Below are positions 18,092 through 26,298 of a stretch of 64,000 bases of DNA, in pieces. The stretch spans positions 124,001-188,000 of the forward strand of contig JAFGTV010000008.1 of assembly GCA_016938875.1 (NCBI GenBank). Direction: 5' to 3'. The notes beneath the pieces were generated by a model. It made no database searches. It saw nothing but the letters and a program-made list of their open reading frames with translations, and had not been told where the DNA came from. A program made the translations under genes and the position numbers. The DNA is from Paracoccaceae bacterium (lineage in GTDB: Bacteria > Pseudomonadota > Alphaproteobacteria > Rhodobacterales > Rhodobacteraceae). Numbering within the stretch: position 1 is the first letter of the stretch; every line of letters begins with the position of its first letter.

Positions 18092-19156
18092 ATGGCACTG
18101 ATTACCCTGCGGCAACTCCTGGACCACGCGGCCGAGCACGGCTATGGCGTGCCTGCCTTCAACATCAACAACATGGAACAGGGCCTGGCGATCATGGAGG
18201 CCGCAAAGGCCTGTGACGCGCCGGTCATCATCCAGGCGTCGCGCGGCGCGCGCAACTATGCCAACGACATCATGCTGGCCAAGATGATCGAAGCGCTGTC
18301 GATGATCTATCCCGACATCCCGCTGTGCATGCATCAGGACCACGGCAACAACGAGGCCACCTGCATGTCGGCGATCAAGCACGGCTTTACCTCGGTGATG
18401 ATGGACGGCTCGCTGGAAGGCGATGCCAAGACGCCCGCCTCGTATGAATACAACGTCGACATCTCGCAGCGCGTCGCGATGATGGCCCATTGGGTCGGTG
18501 CCTCGGTCGAGGGCGAACTGGGCGTTCTGGGCAGCCTGGAAACCGGCGAGAGCGAGGCCGAGGATGGCCACGGCGCCGTCGGCAAGCTGAGCCATGACCA
18601 ACTGCTGACCGATCCGGTGCAGTCGGTGGATTTCGTGCAAAAGACCAAGGTCGACGCCCTGGCGATCGCCTGCGGCACGTCCCACGGCGCCTACAAGTTC
18701 ACCCGCAAGCCCGACGGCGAGATCCTGGCGATGAGCGTGATCGAGGCAATCCACAAGAAACTGCCCGACACCCACCTGGTGATGCACGGCTCGTCCTCGG
18801 TTCCGCAGGAATTGCAAGACATCATCAACAAGTTCGGCGGCGAGATGCCCCAGACCTATGGCGTGCCGGTCGAAGAGATTGAGCGCGGCATCAAGATGGG
18901 CGTGCGCAAGGTCAACATCGACACCGACTGCCGCATGGCGATGACCGGCCAGTTCCGTCGCATCGCGCAGGAAAACCCCAGCGAATTCGACCCGCGCAAA
19001 TTCCTCAAGCCGGCGATGGACGCGATGCGCGACCTGTGCCGTGACCGGCTGGAACGCTTTGGCACCGCCGGCAACGCGGGCAAGATCAAGGTCATTCCGA
19101 TGGACGACATGGCCAAGCGCTATGCCGATGGCAGCCTGGATCCCAAAACCAACTGA
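18092..19156 (+). CDS. cbbA: Fructose-bisphosphate aldolase class II (Calvin type)
   Basis: A 354-residue zinc-dependent aldolase, condensing triose phosphates (and erythrose 4-phosphate with DHAP). Metal and substrate motifs are present: [10 protein letters not shown], the catalytic Asp and first His in [11 protein letters not shown], His in CGTSHGAYK, and [10 protein letters not shown] plus [12 protein letters not shown]. The start at 18092 follows GGAGGA, 11 bases after pgk; upstream extension would run through pgk. It belongs to the CbbA subtype of about 355 residues usual in proteobacterial cbb operons. Confidence 0.96.
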   Translation: MALITLRQLLDHAAEHGYGVPAFNINNMEQGLAIMEAAKACDAPVIIQASRGARNYANDIMLAKMIEALSMIYPDIPLCMHQDHGNNEATCMSAIKHGFTSVMMDGSLEGDAKTPASYEYNVDISQRVAMMAHWVGASVEGELGVLGSLETGESEAEDGHGAVGKLSHDQLLTDPVQSVDFVQKTKVDALAIACGTSHGAYKFTRKPDGEILAMSVIEAIHKKLPDTHLVMHGSSSVPQELQDIINKFGGEMPQTYGVPVEEIERGIKMGVRKVNIDTDCRMAMTGQFRRIAQENPSEFDPRKFLKPAMDAMRDLCRDRLERFGTAGNAGKIKVIPMDDMAKRYADGSLDPKTN

Positions 19157-19204
19157 GTTTGAGCGAAACGCGCGAACCACAGCTATTTAACCGAAAAGGG
19201 CCCG

Positions 19205-20593
19205 ATGATGGACCAATCCAACCGCTACGCACGCCTTGACCTCGATGAGAAAGCCCTCATCGAGGGTGGCCGGCACGTGCTCGTCACCTATATCATGAAA
19301 CCGAAAGAGGGCTTTGGCGACTACCTGTCGACCGCGGCCCACTTTGCCGCCGAAAGCTCGACCGGCACCAATGTCGAGGTTTCGACCACCGACGATTTCA
19401 CCCGCGGCGTCGACGCGCTGGTCTATGAGATCGACCCGGCCAACGAGGTGATGAAGATCGCCTACCCGGTGGAACTGTTCGACCGCAACATCATCGACGG
19501 GCGCGCCATGCTGTGTTCGTTCCTGACGCTGACGATCGGCAACAACCAGGGCATGGGCGATGTCGAATACGCCAAGATGCACGATTTCTACGTGCCCCCG
19601 GCCTATCTGCGCCTGTTCGACGGCCCCTCGACCACGATCGCCGATCTGTGGCGCGTGCTGGACCGGCCCCATGTCGATGGCGGTTTCATCGTCGGCACCA
19701 TCATCAAGCCCAAGCTGGGCCTGCGTCCGAAACCCTTTGCCGATGCCTGCTATGACTTCTGGCTGGGCGGGGATTTCATCAAGAACGATGAACCCCAAGG
19801 CAACCAGGTCTTTGCGCCGCTGAAAGAGACCATGAAACTGGTGTCGGACGCGATGAAACGCGCCCAGGACGAAACCGGCGAGGCCAAGCTGTTCTCGGCC
19901 AACATCACCGCCGACGATCACCACGAAATGGTCGCGCGCGGCGAATACATCCTGGAAACCTTTGGCGAGAACGCCGATCACATCGCCTTCCTTGTGGATG
20001 GCTATGTGACCGGCCCGGCCGCGATCACCACCGCGCGCCGCAGCTTCCCGCGCCAGTATCTGCACTATCACCGCGCCGGCCACGGCGCCGTGACCAGCCC
20101 CCAGGCCAAGCGCGGCTATACCGCCTTCGTGCTGTCGAAAATGGCGCGTCTGCAGGGGGCCTCGGGCATCCACACCGGCACCATGGGCTATGGCAAGATG
20201 GAAGGCGACGCCTCGGACAAGATCATGGCCTTCATGCTGACCGACGACGTGGCCGACGGCCCGTACTACCGTCAGGAATGGCTGGGCATGGCGCCGACCA
20301 CGCCGATCATCTCGGGCGGCATGAACGCGCTCCGGATGCCGGGCTTCTTTGAGAACCTGGGCCACTCGAACCTGGTGATGACCGCCGGTGGCGGCGCGTT
20401 CGGGCATATCGACGGGGCCGCGGCGGGCGCGAAATCGCTGCGCCAGGCGGAAACCTGCTGGAAGGCCGGCGCCGACCCGGTCGAGTTCGCCAAGGACAAC
20501 CGCGAGTTCGCCCGCGCCTTCGAGAGCTTTACCAACGACGCCGACAAGCTGTATCCGGGCTGGCGCGAGAAACTGGGCGTGGCCGCCGCATAA
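19205..20593 (+). CDS. cbbM: Ribulose-1,5-bisphosphate carboxylase/oxygenase form II
   Basis: A 462-residue form II RuBisCO large subunit; no small subunit gene is present, as expected. Catalytic Lys168 ([10 protein letters not shown]) and the carbamylated Lys193 ([14 protein letters not shown]) are intact, as is HYHRAGHGA. The first two codons are both ATG; homologues begin MDQSNRYA, so 19208 may be the true start. AAAAGGG lies upstream, 48 bases after cbbA. Form II has low CO2/O2 specificity and suits high CO2 or low oxygen. No CbbX or CbbQO activase gene is found nearby. Confidence 0.98.
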   Translation: MMDQSNRYARLDLDEKALIEGGRHVLVTYIMKPKEGFGDYLSTAAHFAAESSTGTNVEVSTTDDFTRGVDALVYEIDPANEVMKIAYPVELFDRNIIDGRAMLCSFLTLTIGNNQGMGDVEYAKMHDFYVPPAYLRLFDGPSTTIADLWRVLDRPHVDGGFIVGTIIKPKLGLRPKPFADACYDFWLGGDFIKNDEPQGNQVFAPLKETMKLVSDAMKRAQDETGEAKLFSANITADDHHEMVARGEYILETFGENADHIAFLVDGYVTGPAAITTARRSFPRQYLHYHRAGHGAVTSPQAKRGYTAFVLSKMARLQGASGIHTGTMGYGKMEGDASDKIMAFMLTDDVADGPYYRQEWLGMAPTTPIISGGMNALRMPGFFENLGHSNLVMTAGGGAFGHIDGAAAGAKSLRQAETCWKAGADPVEFAKDNREFARAFESFTNDADKLYPGWREKLGVAAA

Positions 20594-20614
20594 GCGGACC
20601 ACGACCCGACATAC

Positions 20615-20647
20615 GCGCGGCGCGGGGCCCCTTTCCCCGCGCCGCGC
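20615..20647 (+). promoter_or_regulatory. Perfect 13-bp stem-loop between cbbM and rpe
   Basis: GCGCGGCGCGGGG (20615-20627) and its exact complement CCCCGCGCCGCGC (20635-20647) flank a 7-base loop. No T-run follows, so it is more likely a 3' mRNA-protecting or attenuating hairpin behind the highly expressed cbbM than a full intrinsic terminator. Confidence 0.7.
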
Positions 20648-20680
20648 ATCCCCCCTTTGACCCTGCCGGGAGGCCAAACC

Positions 20681-21376
20681 ATGTTCGACCGTTCCATCAA
20701 GATCGCCCCGTCGATCCTGTCCGCCGATTTCGCCAATTTCGGCCAGGAAATTCAGGCCATCGAGGCCCAGGGCGCCGACTGGGTGCATGTGGATGTGATG
20801 GATGGGCATTTCGTCCCGAACCTCACCTTCGGCCCGCCCGCGGTCAAGGCGTTCCGCCCGCATGTCAAAACCTTCATGGACGTGCACCTGATGATCGCCC
20901 CCGTGGACCCCTATATCGAGGCCTATGCCGAGGCCGGCGCCGACATGATCACCGCCCATATCGAGGCGGGTCCGCATATCCACCGCACGTTGCAGGCCAT
21001 CAAGGCGCAGGGCGTCAAGGCCGGTGTCGTGCTGAACCCCGGCACCCCCGCCGAGGCGATCGAGGACGTGCTGGATCTGTGCGACATGGTGCTGATCATG
21101 ACCGTGAACCCCGGGTTCGGCGGGCAGAAATTCATCCATTCCGGCGTCGAAAAGACCCGCAAGGTCCGCACGATGATCGGCGATCGTCCGATCCACATCC
21201 AGATCGACGGCGGCGTGACGCCCGAAACCGCGCCGCTGGTGGTCGCGGCCGGGGCCGATTGCCTGGTCGCGGGGTCTGCGGTGTTCAAGGGCGGCTCGGT
21301 CGACAACCCCGAGGTTTACGGCGCCAACATCCGCGCGATCCGCGAGGCCGCCGAGGCCGCGGTTCAGACCGCCTGA
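20681..21376 (+). CDS. rpe: Ribulose-phosphate 3-epimerase
   Basis: A 231-residue TIM-barrel epimerase that interconverts xylulose and ribulose 5-phosphates, feeding phosphoribulokinase (also called cbbE). Conserved parts are [14 protein letters not shown], the metal residues in [32 protein letters not shown] and [10 protein letters not shown]. The start at 20681 follows GGGAGG; a start at 20657 is not needed. It is 87 bases downstream of cbbM, beyond the stem-loop. Confidence 0.95.
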   Translation: MFDRSIKIAPSILSADFANFGQEIQAIEAQGADWVHVDVMDGHFVPNLTFGPPAVKAFRPHVKTFMDVHLMIAPVDPYIEAYAEAGADMITAHIEAGPHIHRTLQAIKAQGVKAGVVLNPGTPAEAIEDVLDLCDMVLIMTVNPGFGGQKFIHSGVEKTRKVRTMIGDRPIHIQIDGGVTPETAPLVVAAGADCLVAGSAVFKGGSVDNPEVYGANIRAIREAAEAAVQTA

Positions 21377-21391
21377 GCGTGACACACCGAC

Positions 21392-21415
21392 AGCGGGCCG
21401 TTCCGGCGGCCCGCT
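21392..21415 (+). terminator. Hairpin downstream of rpe
   Basis: AGCGGGCC and GGCCCGCT pair around an 8-base loop, 16 bases after the rpe stop. No T-run follows, so termination would be partial at best. The remainder of the 189-base gap before the next gene shows no further feature except GGGAGGA at 21551. Confidence 0.4.
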
Positions 21416-21565
21416 CTGCGCCCCCTGCCCCTGCGGCCCGCGCCTGCGATTGCGCCCGCGCCCGCGCCTGTGGCGTGGTCATCTGGCGGCCATTTCCCGC
21501 CCCATCCCCTCTGGCCTCAAGAATTGGAATATGTCTATCCTCGGCCGATAGGGAGGACTGACACC

Positions 21566-22510
21566 ATGATCCGCAACGCACTTATCTGTGCCTTGCTGGC
21601 CGGCCCCGCGCTGGCAAGCGAGGACATCCCCGACCAGTATCCGCAATCGGTACTTTATGAAAAACCGGTCGAGGTGATCCCCAACGTCTTTTCCGCGATC
21701 GGGGCCACCGCGCCGCCGACCTATGAAAACGCGGGCCATAACAACAACCTCAGCTTCATCATCACCGGCGACGGGGTGGTGGTGATGAACGCCGGCGCCA
21801 ATGCCAGGCTGGCCGAGGCGCTGCACCAGGAAATCAAGGCGGTCACAGATCAGCCGGTCCGGCTGGTGATCAACGAGAACGGCCAGGGCCACGCGATGCT
21901 GGGCAACAGCTATTGGGCCGCGCAGGGCGTCGATATCCTGGCCCATGTGGACGCCGCCGCCGTGTTCGAGGAGAACGCGTTTCAGATCCTCGAAGGGATG
22001 AAACGCTATGCCCGCGAAAACGCCGACGGGACCGAGGCCGTCGGCCCCACGATCACATTTGAGGAAAAGTACATCATCGACATGGGCGACATGCACATGG
22101 AGGTGCTGCACCTGGGTCCGGCCCATTCCGAGGGCGATATCTCGCTGTGGCTGCCCGAGCAGAAACTGGTGATCGCGGGCGACGTGGCGTTCCACGAACG
22201 CATGCCGCCGATCTTTTCGGAAACCTGCACCAGCTGCTGGATCGAGACCTGGGAGACCGCGTTCGAACCCTTGGGCGCGCTTTATGTCATTCCCGGCCAC
22301 GGCCATCCGACCAATGTCGCCCAGGTGCGCCGGTTCACCCATGACTACCTGGTCTACCTGCGTGGCAAGATCCGCGAGCATATCGACAATGGCGGCGGGC
22401 TGGACGAGGCCTATTACGTCGACCAAAGCCCCTATGCCCGGCTGGACACGTTCGAAGAGCTGGCGACCAAGAACGCCGGCGTGGTCTTTGCGGAAATGGA
22501 GTTCGAATAA
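21566..22510 (+). CDS. Exported metallo-beta-lactamase-fold protein with degraded metal motif
   Basis: A 314-residue protein with a signal peptide (MIRNALICALLAGPALASED) and a metallo-beta-lactamase fold resembling SoxH/quinoprotein-relay hydrolases. In that group the zinc motif is N-T-H-x-H-x-D-H..LGN; here it reads NENGQGHAMLGN (103-114), so the two His are Asn105 and Gln107, Asp is His109 and the last His is Ala110. Later ligands remain: His187 (GPAHSEGD), Asp206 (IAGD) and His245 (PGHGHP). A CTSC pair sits at 221-224. The start follows GGGAGGA. Its stop overlaps the next gene (TAATG). Function is unknown; it is probably periplasmic and may bind rather than hydrolyse. Confidence 0.8.
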   Translation: MIRNALICALLAGPALASEDIPDQYPQSVLYEKPVEVIPNVFSAIGATAPPTYENAGHNNNLSFIITGDGVVVMNAGANARLAEALHQEIKAVTDQPVRLVINENGQGHAMLGNSYWAAQGVDILAHVDAAAVFEENAFQILEGMKRYARENADGTEAVGPTITFEEKYIIDMGDMHMEVLHLGPAHSEGDISLWLPEQKLVIAGDVAFHERMPPIFSETCTSCWIETWETAFEPLGALYVIPGHGHPTNVAQVRRFTHDYLVYLRGKIREHIDNGGGLDEAYYVDQSPYARLDTFEELATKNAGVVFAEMEFE

Positions 22511-23067
22511 TGGCCGTCTCTCCCCCGGTTTGCGATTTCGGCTGGAAGGCCCCCGATTTCACCCTGCCCGGTACCGATGGGCGGGACTGGTCGCTGGGCG
22601 ATGTCCAGGGGCCCAACGGCACGCTGATCATGTTCATCTGCAACCACTGCCCCTATGTGATCGCGGTGCGTGACCGGATCATCCGCGACGCGGTGGCGTT
22701 GCAGGCGCTGGGTATCGGGGTGGCCGCGATCAGCTCGAACGACGCGGCGGCCTATCCGCAGGACAGCTTTGCCAAGATGAAAGAGCTGGCAGAGGCACTG
22801 GAACTCCCCTTCCCCTATCTCTATGACGAGGATCAATCGGTGGCGCGGGCCTATGATGCGGCCTGCACCCCCGATTTCTTCGGCTTCGATGCGGACCTCG
22901 GCCTGCAATACCGGGGCCGTCTGGACGCCTCGCGCAAAGAGGCCGGTCCGGCGGATTTGCGCCGTGACCTCTTTGAGGCGATGAAACAGGTGGCCGAAAC
23001 AGGCCATGGACCGCAAGAGCAGATCCCCTCGATGGGATGCTCGATCAAATGGAAGGATGCCCCGTGA
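22510..23067 (+). CDS. Thioredoxin-like/peroxiredoxin-fold (AhpC/TSA) family protein
   Basis: A 185-residue thioredoxin-fold protein. It starts with a peroxiredoxin-like WKAPDFTLPGTDG and has a CxxC redox motif Cys44-Cys47 in MFICNHCPYVIA, followed by YDEDQSVARAYDAACTPDFFGFD. The family (thioredoxin-like with NHCPY) is widespread but its substrate is not firmly known. No signal peptide is seen, so it is probably cytosolic. It is translationally coupled to both neighbours (TAATG before, GTGA after), placing a thiol-redox protein within the cbb transcription unit. Confidence 0.85.
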   Translation: MAVSPPVCDFGWKAPDFTLPGTDGRDWSLGDVQGPNGTLIMFICNHCPYVIAVRDRIIRDAVALQALGIGVAAISSNDAAAYPQDSFAKMKELAEALELPFPYLYDEDQSVARAYDAACTPDFFGFDADLGLQYRGRLDASRKEAGPADLRRDLFEAMKQVAETGHGPQEQIPSMGCSIKWKDAP

Positions 23068-23723
23068 AGGCCATCATTTTCGACCTGGACGGCACGCTGA
23101 TCGACAGTGCCCCCGATATCCACGCCGCCGTGAACAAGACCCTCGCCGAGGTCGGCGCCGGGGAACTGCCCTATGACACCGTGCGCGGTTTCATCGGCAA
23201 CGGCGTGGCCGTACTGATCGAGCGGGTGATCGACGCCCAGGGCCTGGACCAGGGTCGCCACGGCGCGTTGCTGGAAATCTTCTTGCGGCATTACGAGGCC
23301 GATCCGGCAACGCTGACCACGCTTTACCCCGGGGTGCAGGACGCGATCGAGACGTTCCGCGACGAGGGTTGGAAGATGGGCGTGTGCACCAACAAACCCG
23401 AGGGGCCGACGCGCGCCATCCTGTCGGCCTTTGGCATCGACGGGTTTTTCGACTCGGTCGTGGGCGGTGACACGCTGGACGTGAAAAAGCCCGATCCCGC
23501 GCCGCTGCTGGCCTGCAAGGAGCAGTTGGGCGCGCGCGCCGCGGTCTATGTCGGCGACAGCGAGATCGACGCGGAATGCGCGCAAAAGGCCGGCATCCGC
23601 TTTGCGCTTTATACCGAGGGATATCGCAAGGGCGAGGTCGACGACATGCCCCAGGATGCGCGGTTCTCGGACTATGACGTGCTGGTGGCCATCGTTGCGC
23701 GCCTCGCGGACGAGCTGCGATGA
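23064..23723 (+). CDS. cbbZ: Phosphoglycolate phosphatase
   Basis: A 219-residue HAD phosphatase that removes phosphate from 2-phosphoglycolate, the toxic product of RuBisCO oxygenation. HAD motifs are visible: nucleophile Asp in FDLDGTLIDSAPDI, GVCTNKPEGP, KKPDPAPLL and VGDSEIDAECAQKAG. The start is GTG at 23064, overlapping the upstream stop (GTGA) and giving the expected start VKAIIFDLDG; ATG at 23037 would add residues not seen in the family. Confidence 0.92.
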   Translation: MKAIIFDLDGTLIDSAPDIHAAVNKTLAEVGAGELPYDTVRGFIGNGVAVLIERVIDAQGLDQGRHGALLEIFLRHYEADPATLTTLYPGVQDAIETFRDEGWKMGVCTNKPEGPTRAILSAFGIDGFFDSVVGGDTLDVKKPDPAPLLACKEQLGARAAVYVGDSEIDAECAQKAGIRFALYTEGYRKGEVDDMPQDARFSDYDVLVAIVARLADELR

Positions 23724-24424
23724 GCCTTGCCGCGCTGATCTTCGATGTCGACGGCACCCTGGCCGAGACCGAAGAGGCCCACCGCGCTGCGTTCAACGAC
23801 AGTTTCGCCGCCTGGGGGCTGGACTGGTGCTGGTCGCGCGCGGATTATCGCGCGTTGCTGCGCACCACCGGCGGCAAGGAGCGGATGCGCGCCTTTCAGG
23901 CCGGGTTGCCCCAGGGCGCCCGGCGGCTGTCGGATGACGAGATCGCGCAACTGCACGTGCAAAAGACCGCCCGCTATGGGGAAATCCTGGCCGCGGGCGG
24001 GCTGACGCTGCGTCCCGGGGTGGCCGACCTGATCACCATGGCCCGCGAGGCCGAGGTCAAGCTGGCCGTGGCCACCACCACCAACCGGCCCAATGTCGAC
24101 GCGCTGTGCCAGTGTTGCTGGGGCCGCCCGGCAGATCAGGTGTTCGACGTGATCGCGGCCGGCGACGAGGTCGCGGCCAAGAAACCCGCCCCCGACGTGT
24201 TCCAACTGGCCATGGCGCGGCTGGACCTGCCGCCCCGCGCCTGCCTGGCGTTCGAGGACAGCCGCAACGGGCTGATCTCGGCGATGGCGGCGGGTTTGGC
24301 GGTGATCGTCACGCCCAGCGTCTATACCGACCACGAGGATCACGCCGGCGCCGCGTATCGCCTGCCCTCGCTGGAGCGGGCCAATTGGCCGACGATGCTG
24401 ATCGCGCGGCTTTGCTCGTACTGA
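23720..24424 (+). CDS. cbbY: CbbY-type HAD phosphatase (xylulose-1,5-bisphosphate phosphatase)
   Basis: A 234-residue HAD protein. The nucleophile motif is FDVDGTLAETEEAHR, with TGGKERM in the cap, ATTTNRPNVDAL (motif II), AAKKPAPDVF (motif III) and FEDSRNGLISAMAAG (motif IV). This pattern matches CbbY, which degrades xylulose 1,5-bisphosphate, a misfire inhibitor of RuBisCO. It overlaps cbbZ by four bases (ATGA) and ends the cbb transcription unit. Confidence 0.92.
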   Translation: MSLAALIFDVDGTLAETEEAHRAAFNDSFAAWGLDWCWSRADYRALLRTTGGKERMRAFQAGLPQGARRLSDDEIAQLHVQKTARYGEILAAGGLTLRPGVADLITMAREAEVKLAVATTTNRPNVDALCQCCWGRPADQVFDVIAAGDEVAAKKPAPDVFQLAMARLDLPPRACLAFEDSRNGLISAMAAGLAVIVTPSVYTDHEDHAGAAYRLPSLERANWPTMLIARLCSY

Positions 24425-24429
24425 AGTTT

Positions 24430-24481
24430 TCTGGAATACTTCCAGACTGCGCCTTGCCAAGCATTCAATCTTTTGTATGTT
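24430..24481 (+). promoter_or_regulatory. Inverted repeat and putative promoter of the SQR gene
   Basis: TCTGGAA-TAC-TTCCAGA (24430-24446) is a perfect 7-bp inverted repeat. Eight bases on, TTGCCA (24454-24459) and TATGTT (24476-24481) form a plausible promoter with a 16-base spacer, about 57 bases ahead of the start codon. The repeat may be a regulator site, for example for a sulfide-responsive ArsR-type repressor, but no known operator consensus is matched. Confidence 0.4.
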
Positions 24482-24538
24482 TTCTGACCAGATGCACCGA
24501 CCCGGAAAACCGGGCGGGCGGACGGGAAGGGAACCCCG

Positions 24539-26224
24539 ATGCAGATCAAGCCGATCGCGCCCAGTTTCGCGGCCTCGCCGCAGATCGGGCCCGAGGATGT
24601 CGCCCGCGCCGCCGCGGCGGGCTATAAAACCATCGTGTGCAACCGCCCCGACGGCGAGGCCGACGATCAGCCCCGCGCCGCCGAGATCGCCGAGGCGGCG
24701 CGCCTGGCCGGGGTCGAGTTCCGCTTTCTGCCGATCCGTCCGGGCAAGATGACACCCGAGGTGGTGGCCAATTTCGACGAGGTTCTGAAAACCTGCAAGG
24801 CGCCGATCCTGGCCTATTGCCGAACCGGGAACCGGTCCTCCTCGGTCTGGGCGCTGGCGCGCGCCAAGATGCTGTCCCCCGAGGCGATCCTGACCGCCAC
24901 AGGCAAGGCCGGGTATGACCTGGCGGGCCTGCGCCCGCTGATGGACGAGGCCTTTGGCGCACCGCGCGGCAGCACCAAGCCGGTCAGTTATCAGGTGCTG
25001 ATCATCGGCGGGGGCGCGGGCGGGATCGCCGCCGCCGCCTCGTTGCTGAAACGCCGCCCGCACCTGCGCGTGGCGATCATCGAACCGCGCGAGCAGCATT
25101 ATTATCAACCCGGCTGGACGCTGGTGGGCGCAGGCGTTTTCGACGCCTCGAACACGGTCCGGCGGATGGCGGATGTGCTGCCCGACGGGGCGAAATGGAT
25201 CCGCGGCGCGGTGGCCAGTTTCGATCCAGACAAGGGCGAGGTGACGCTGGAGGACGGCGCGCGCTATGGCTATGAGGTGATGCTGGTCGCGCCGGGGCTA
25301 AAGCTGGACTGGGACGCGGTCGATGGGCTGCGCGACACGCTGGGCAAAAACGGCGTGACCTCGAATTACCGCTATGACCTGGCGCCCTACACGTGGGATC
25401 TGGTGCGCGGGCTGAAACAGGGGCGCGCGATCTTTACCCAGGCGCCGATGCCGATCAAATGCGCCGGGGCGCCGCAAAAGGCGATGTACCTGTCCGCCGA
25501 TCACTGGCGCCGCGAGGGGCGGTTGGGCGATATCTCGGTCGAGTTCTGCACCGCCGCCGATGTGCTGTTCGGGGTGCCGGACTATGTGCCCGCGCTGATG
25601 GAATATGTCGCACGCTATGACGCGCAGCTGTCCTATCGGCACACCCTGGTGGCGGTCGACGGCCCCGGCCGGGTCGCCACCTTCGCGGTGACCGGCCCCG
25701 AGGGCACGACCCGTGTCGAGAAGCCCTTTGACATGTTGCATGTCTGTCCACCGCAAACCGGGCTGGATGTGATCGCGGGCTCTGCGCTGGCCAATGACGC
25801 AGGCTGGGTCGAGGTCGACCCCCACACCCTGCGGCACACCCGGTTCGACAATATCTTCGGGCTGGGCGACGGCTGTTCCACGCCCAACGCCAAGACCGCC
25901 GCGGCGGTGCGCAAACAGGCCCCCGTGGCCGCGATCAACGCGCTGGCCACGCTGGACGGCGCCCCCCTGCCCGCGCGCTATGACGGCTACGGCTCATGCC
26001 CGCTGACGGTCGAGCGGGGCAAGATCGTGCTGGCCGAGTTCGGCTATGGCGGCACCTTGATGCCCAGCCTGCCCAGCTGGCTGATCGACGGCACGCGCCC
26101 GTCGCGCCGGGCCTGGTTCCTGAAGGAACGGATGCTGCCGCCGGTCTATTGGCAGGGCATGTTCAAAGGCCGCGAATACCTCGCCGGCCCCGAGATGACC
26201 TTCCAGAAGATCGCGGCGGACTGA
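24539..26224 (+). CDS. Sulfurtransferase (TIGR01244)-sulfide:quinone oxidoreductase fusion
   Basis: A 561-residue two-domain protein. Residues 1-140 form a DUF442/TIGR01244 sulfurtransferase/phosphatase-like domain with Cys94-x4-Arg99 (YCRTGNRSS). Residues 150-561 are an SQR-type flavoprotein: FAD motif VLIIGGGAGGIAA, Cys308 in MPIKCAGAPQKAMYL and Cys487 in YDGYGSCPLTVERG, which resemble the catalytic cysteine pair of mitochondrial-type SQR. The enzyme would oxidise sulfide to persulfide and pass electrons to quinone, while the fused domain could accept the sulfane sulfur. The start follows GGAAGGGAA. It is a separate unit after the cbb operon. Confidence 0.87.
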   Translation: MQIKPIAPSFAASPQIGPEDVARAAAAGYKTIVCNRPDGEADDQPRAAEIAEAARLAGVEFRFLPIRPGKMTPEVVANFDEVLKTCKAPILAYCRTGNRSSSVWALARAKMLSPEAILTATGKAGYDLAGLRPLMDEAFGAPRGSTKPVSYQVLIIGGGAGGIAAAASLLKRRPHLRVAIIEPREQHYYQPGWTLVGAGVFDASNTVRRMADVLPDGAKWIRGAVASFDPDKGEVTLEDGARYGYEVMLVAPGLKLDWDAVDGLRDTLGKNGVTSNYRYDLAPYTWDLVRGLKQGRAIFTQAPMPIKCAGAPQKAMYLSADHWRREGRLGDISVEFCTAADVLFGVPDYVPALMEYVARYDAQLSYRHTLVAVDGPGRVATFAVTGPEGTTRVEKPFDMLHVCPPQTGLDVIAGSALANDAGWVEVDPHTLRHTRFDNIFGLGDGCSTPNAKTAAAVRKQAPVAAINALATLDGAPLPARYDGYGSCPLTVERGKIVLAEFGYGGTLMPSLPSWLIDGTRPSRRAWFLKERMLPPVYWQGMFKGREYLAGPEMTFQKIAAD

Positions 26225-26246
26225 GCGCGCCGCGATTGGAGAGGTC

Positions 26247-26284
26247 GAAACGCCCCCGGAGCCATCGCCGGGGGCGTTTCATTT
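26247..26284. terminator. Bidirectional terminator
   Basis: GAAACGCCCCCGG and CCGGGGGCGTTTC form a perfect 13-bp stem with an 8-base loop, followed by ATTTT on the plus strand. It separates the convergent SQR gene and M20 amidohydrolase gene and can serve both. Confidence 0.88.
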
Positions 26285-26298
26285 TCAGCACGCGGCAC

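Noticed and set aside
19187-21385. Minus-strand frame of 732 codons opposite cbbM and rpe
   Set aside because: Antisense shadow of two well-conserved genes, with no recognisable motif.
24430-24446. Inverted repeat after cbbY as an intrinsic terminator
   Set aside because: The stem is only 7 bp with a 3-base loop and no T-run follows; a regulator site is at least as likely.
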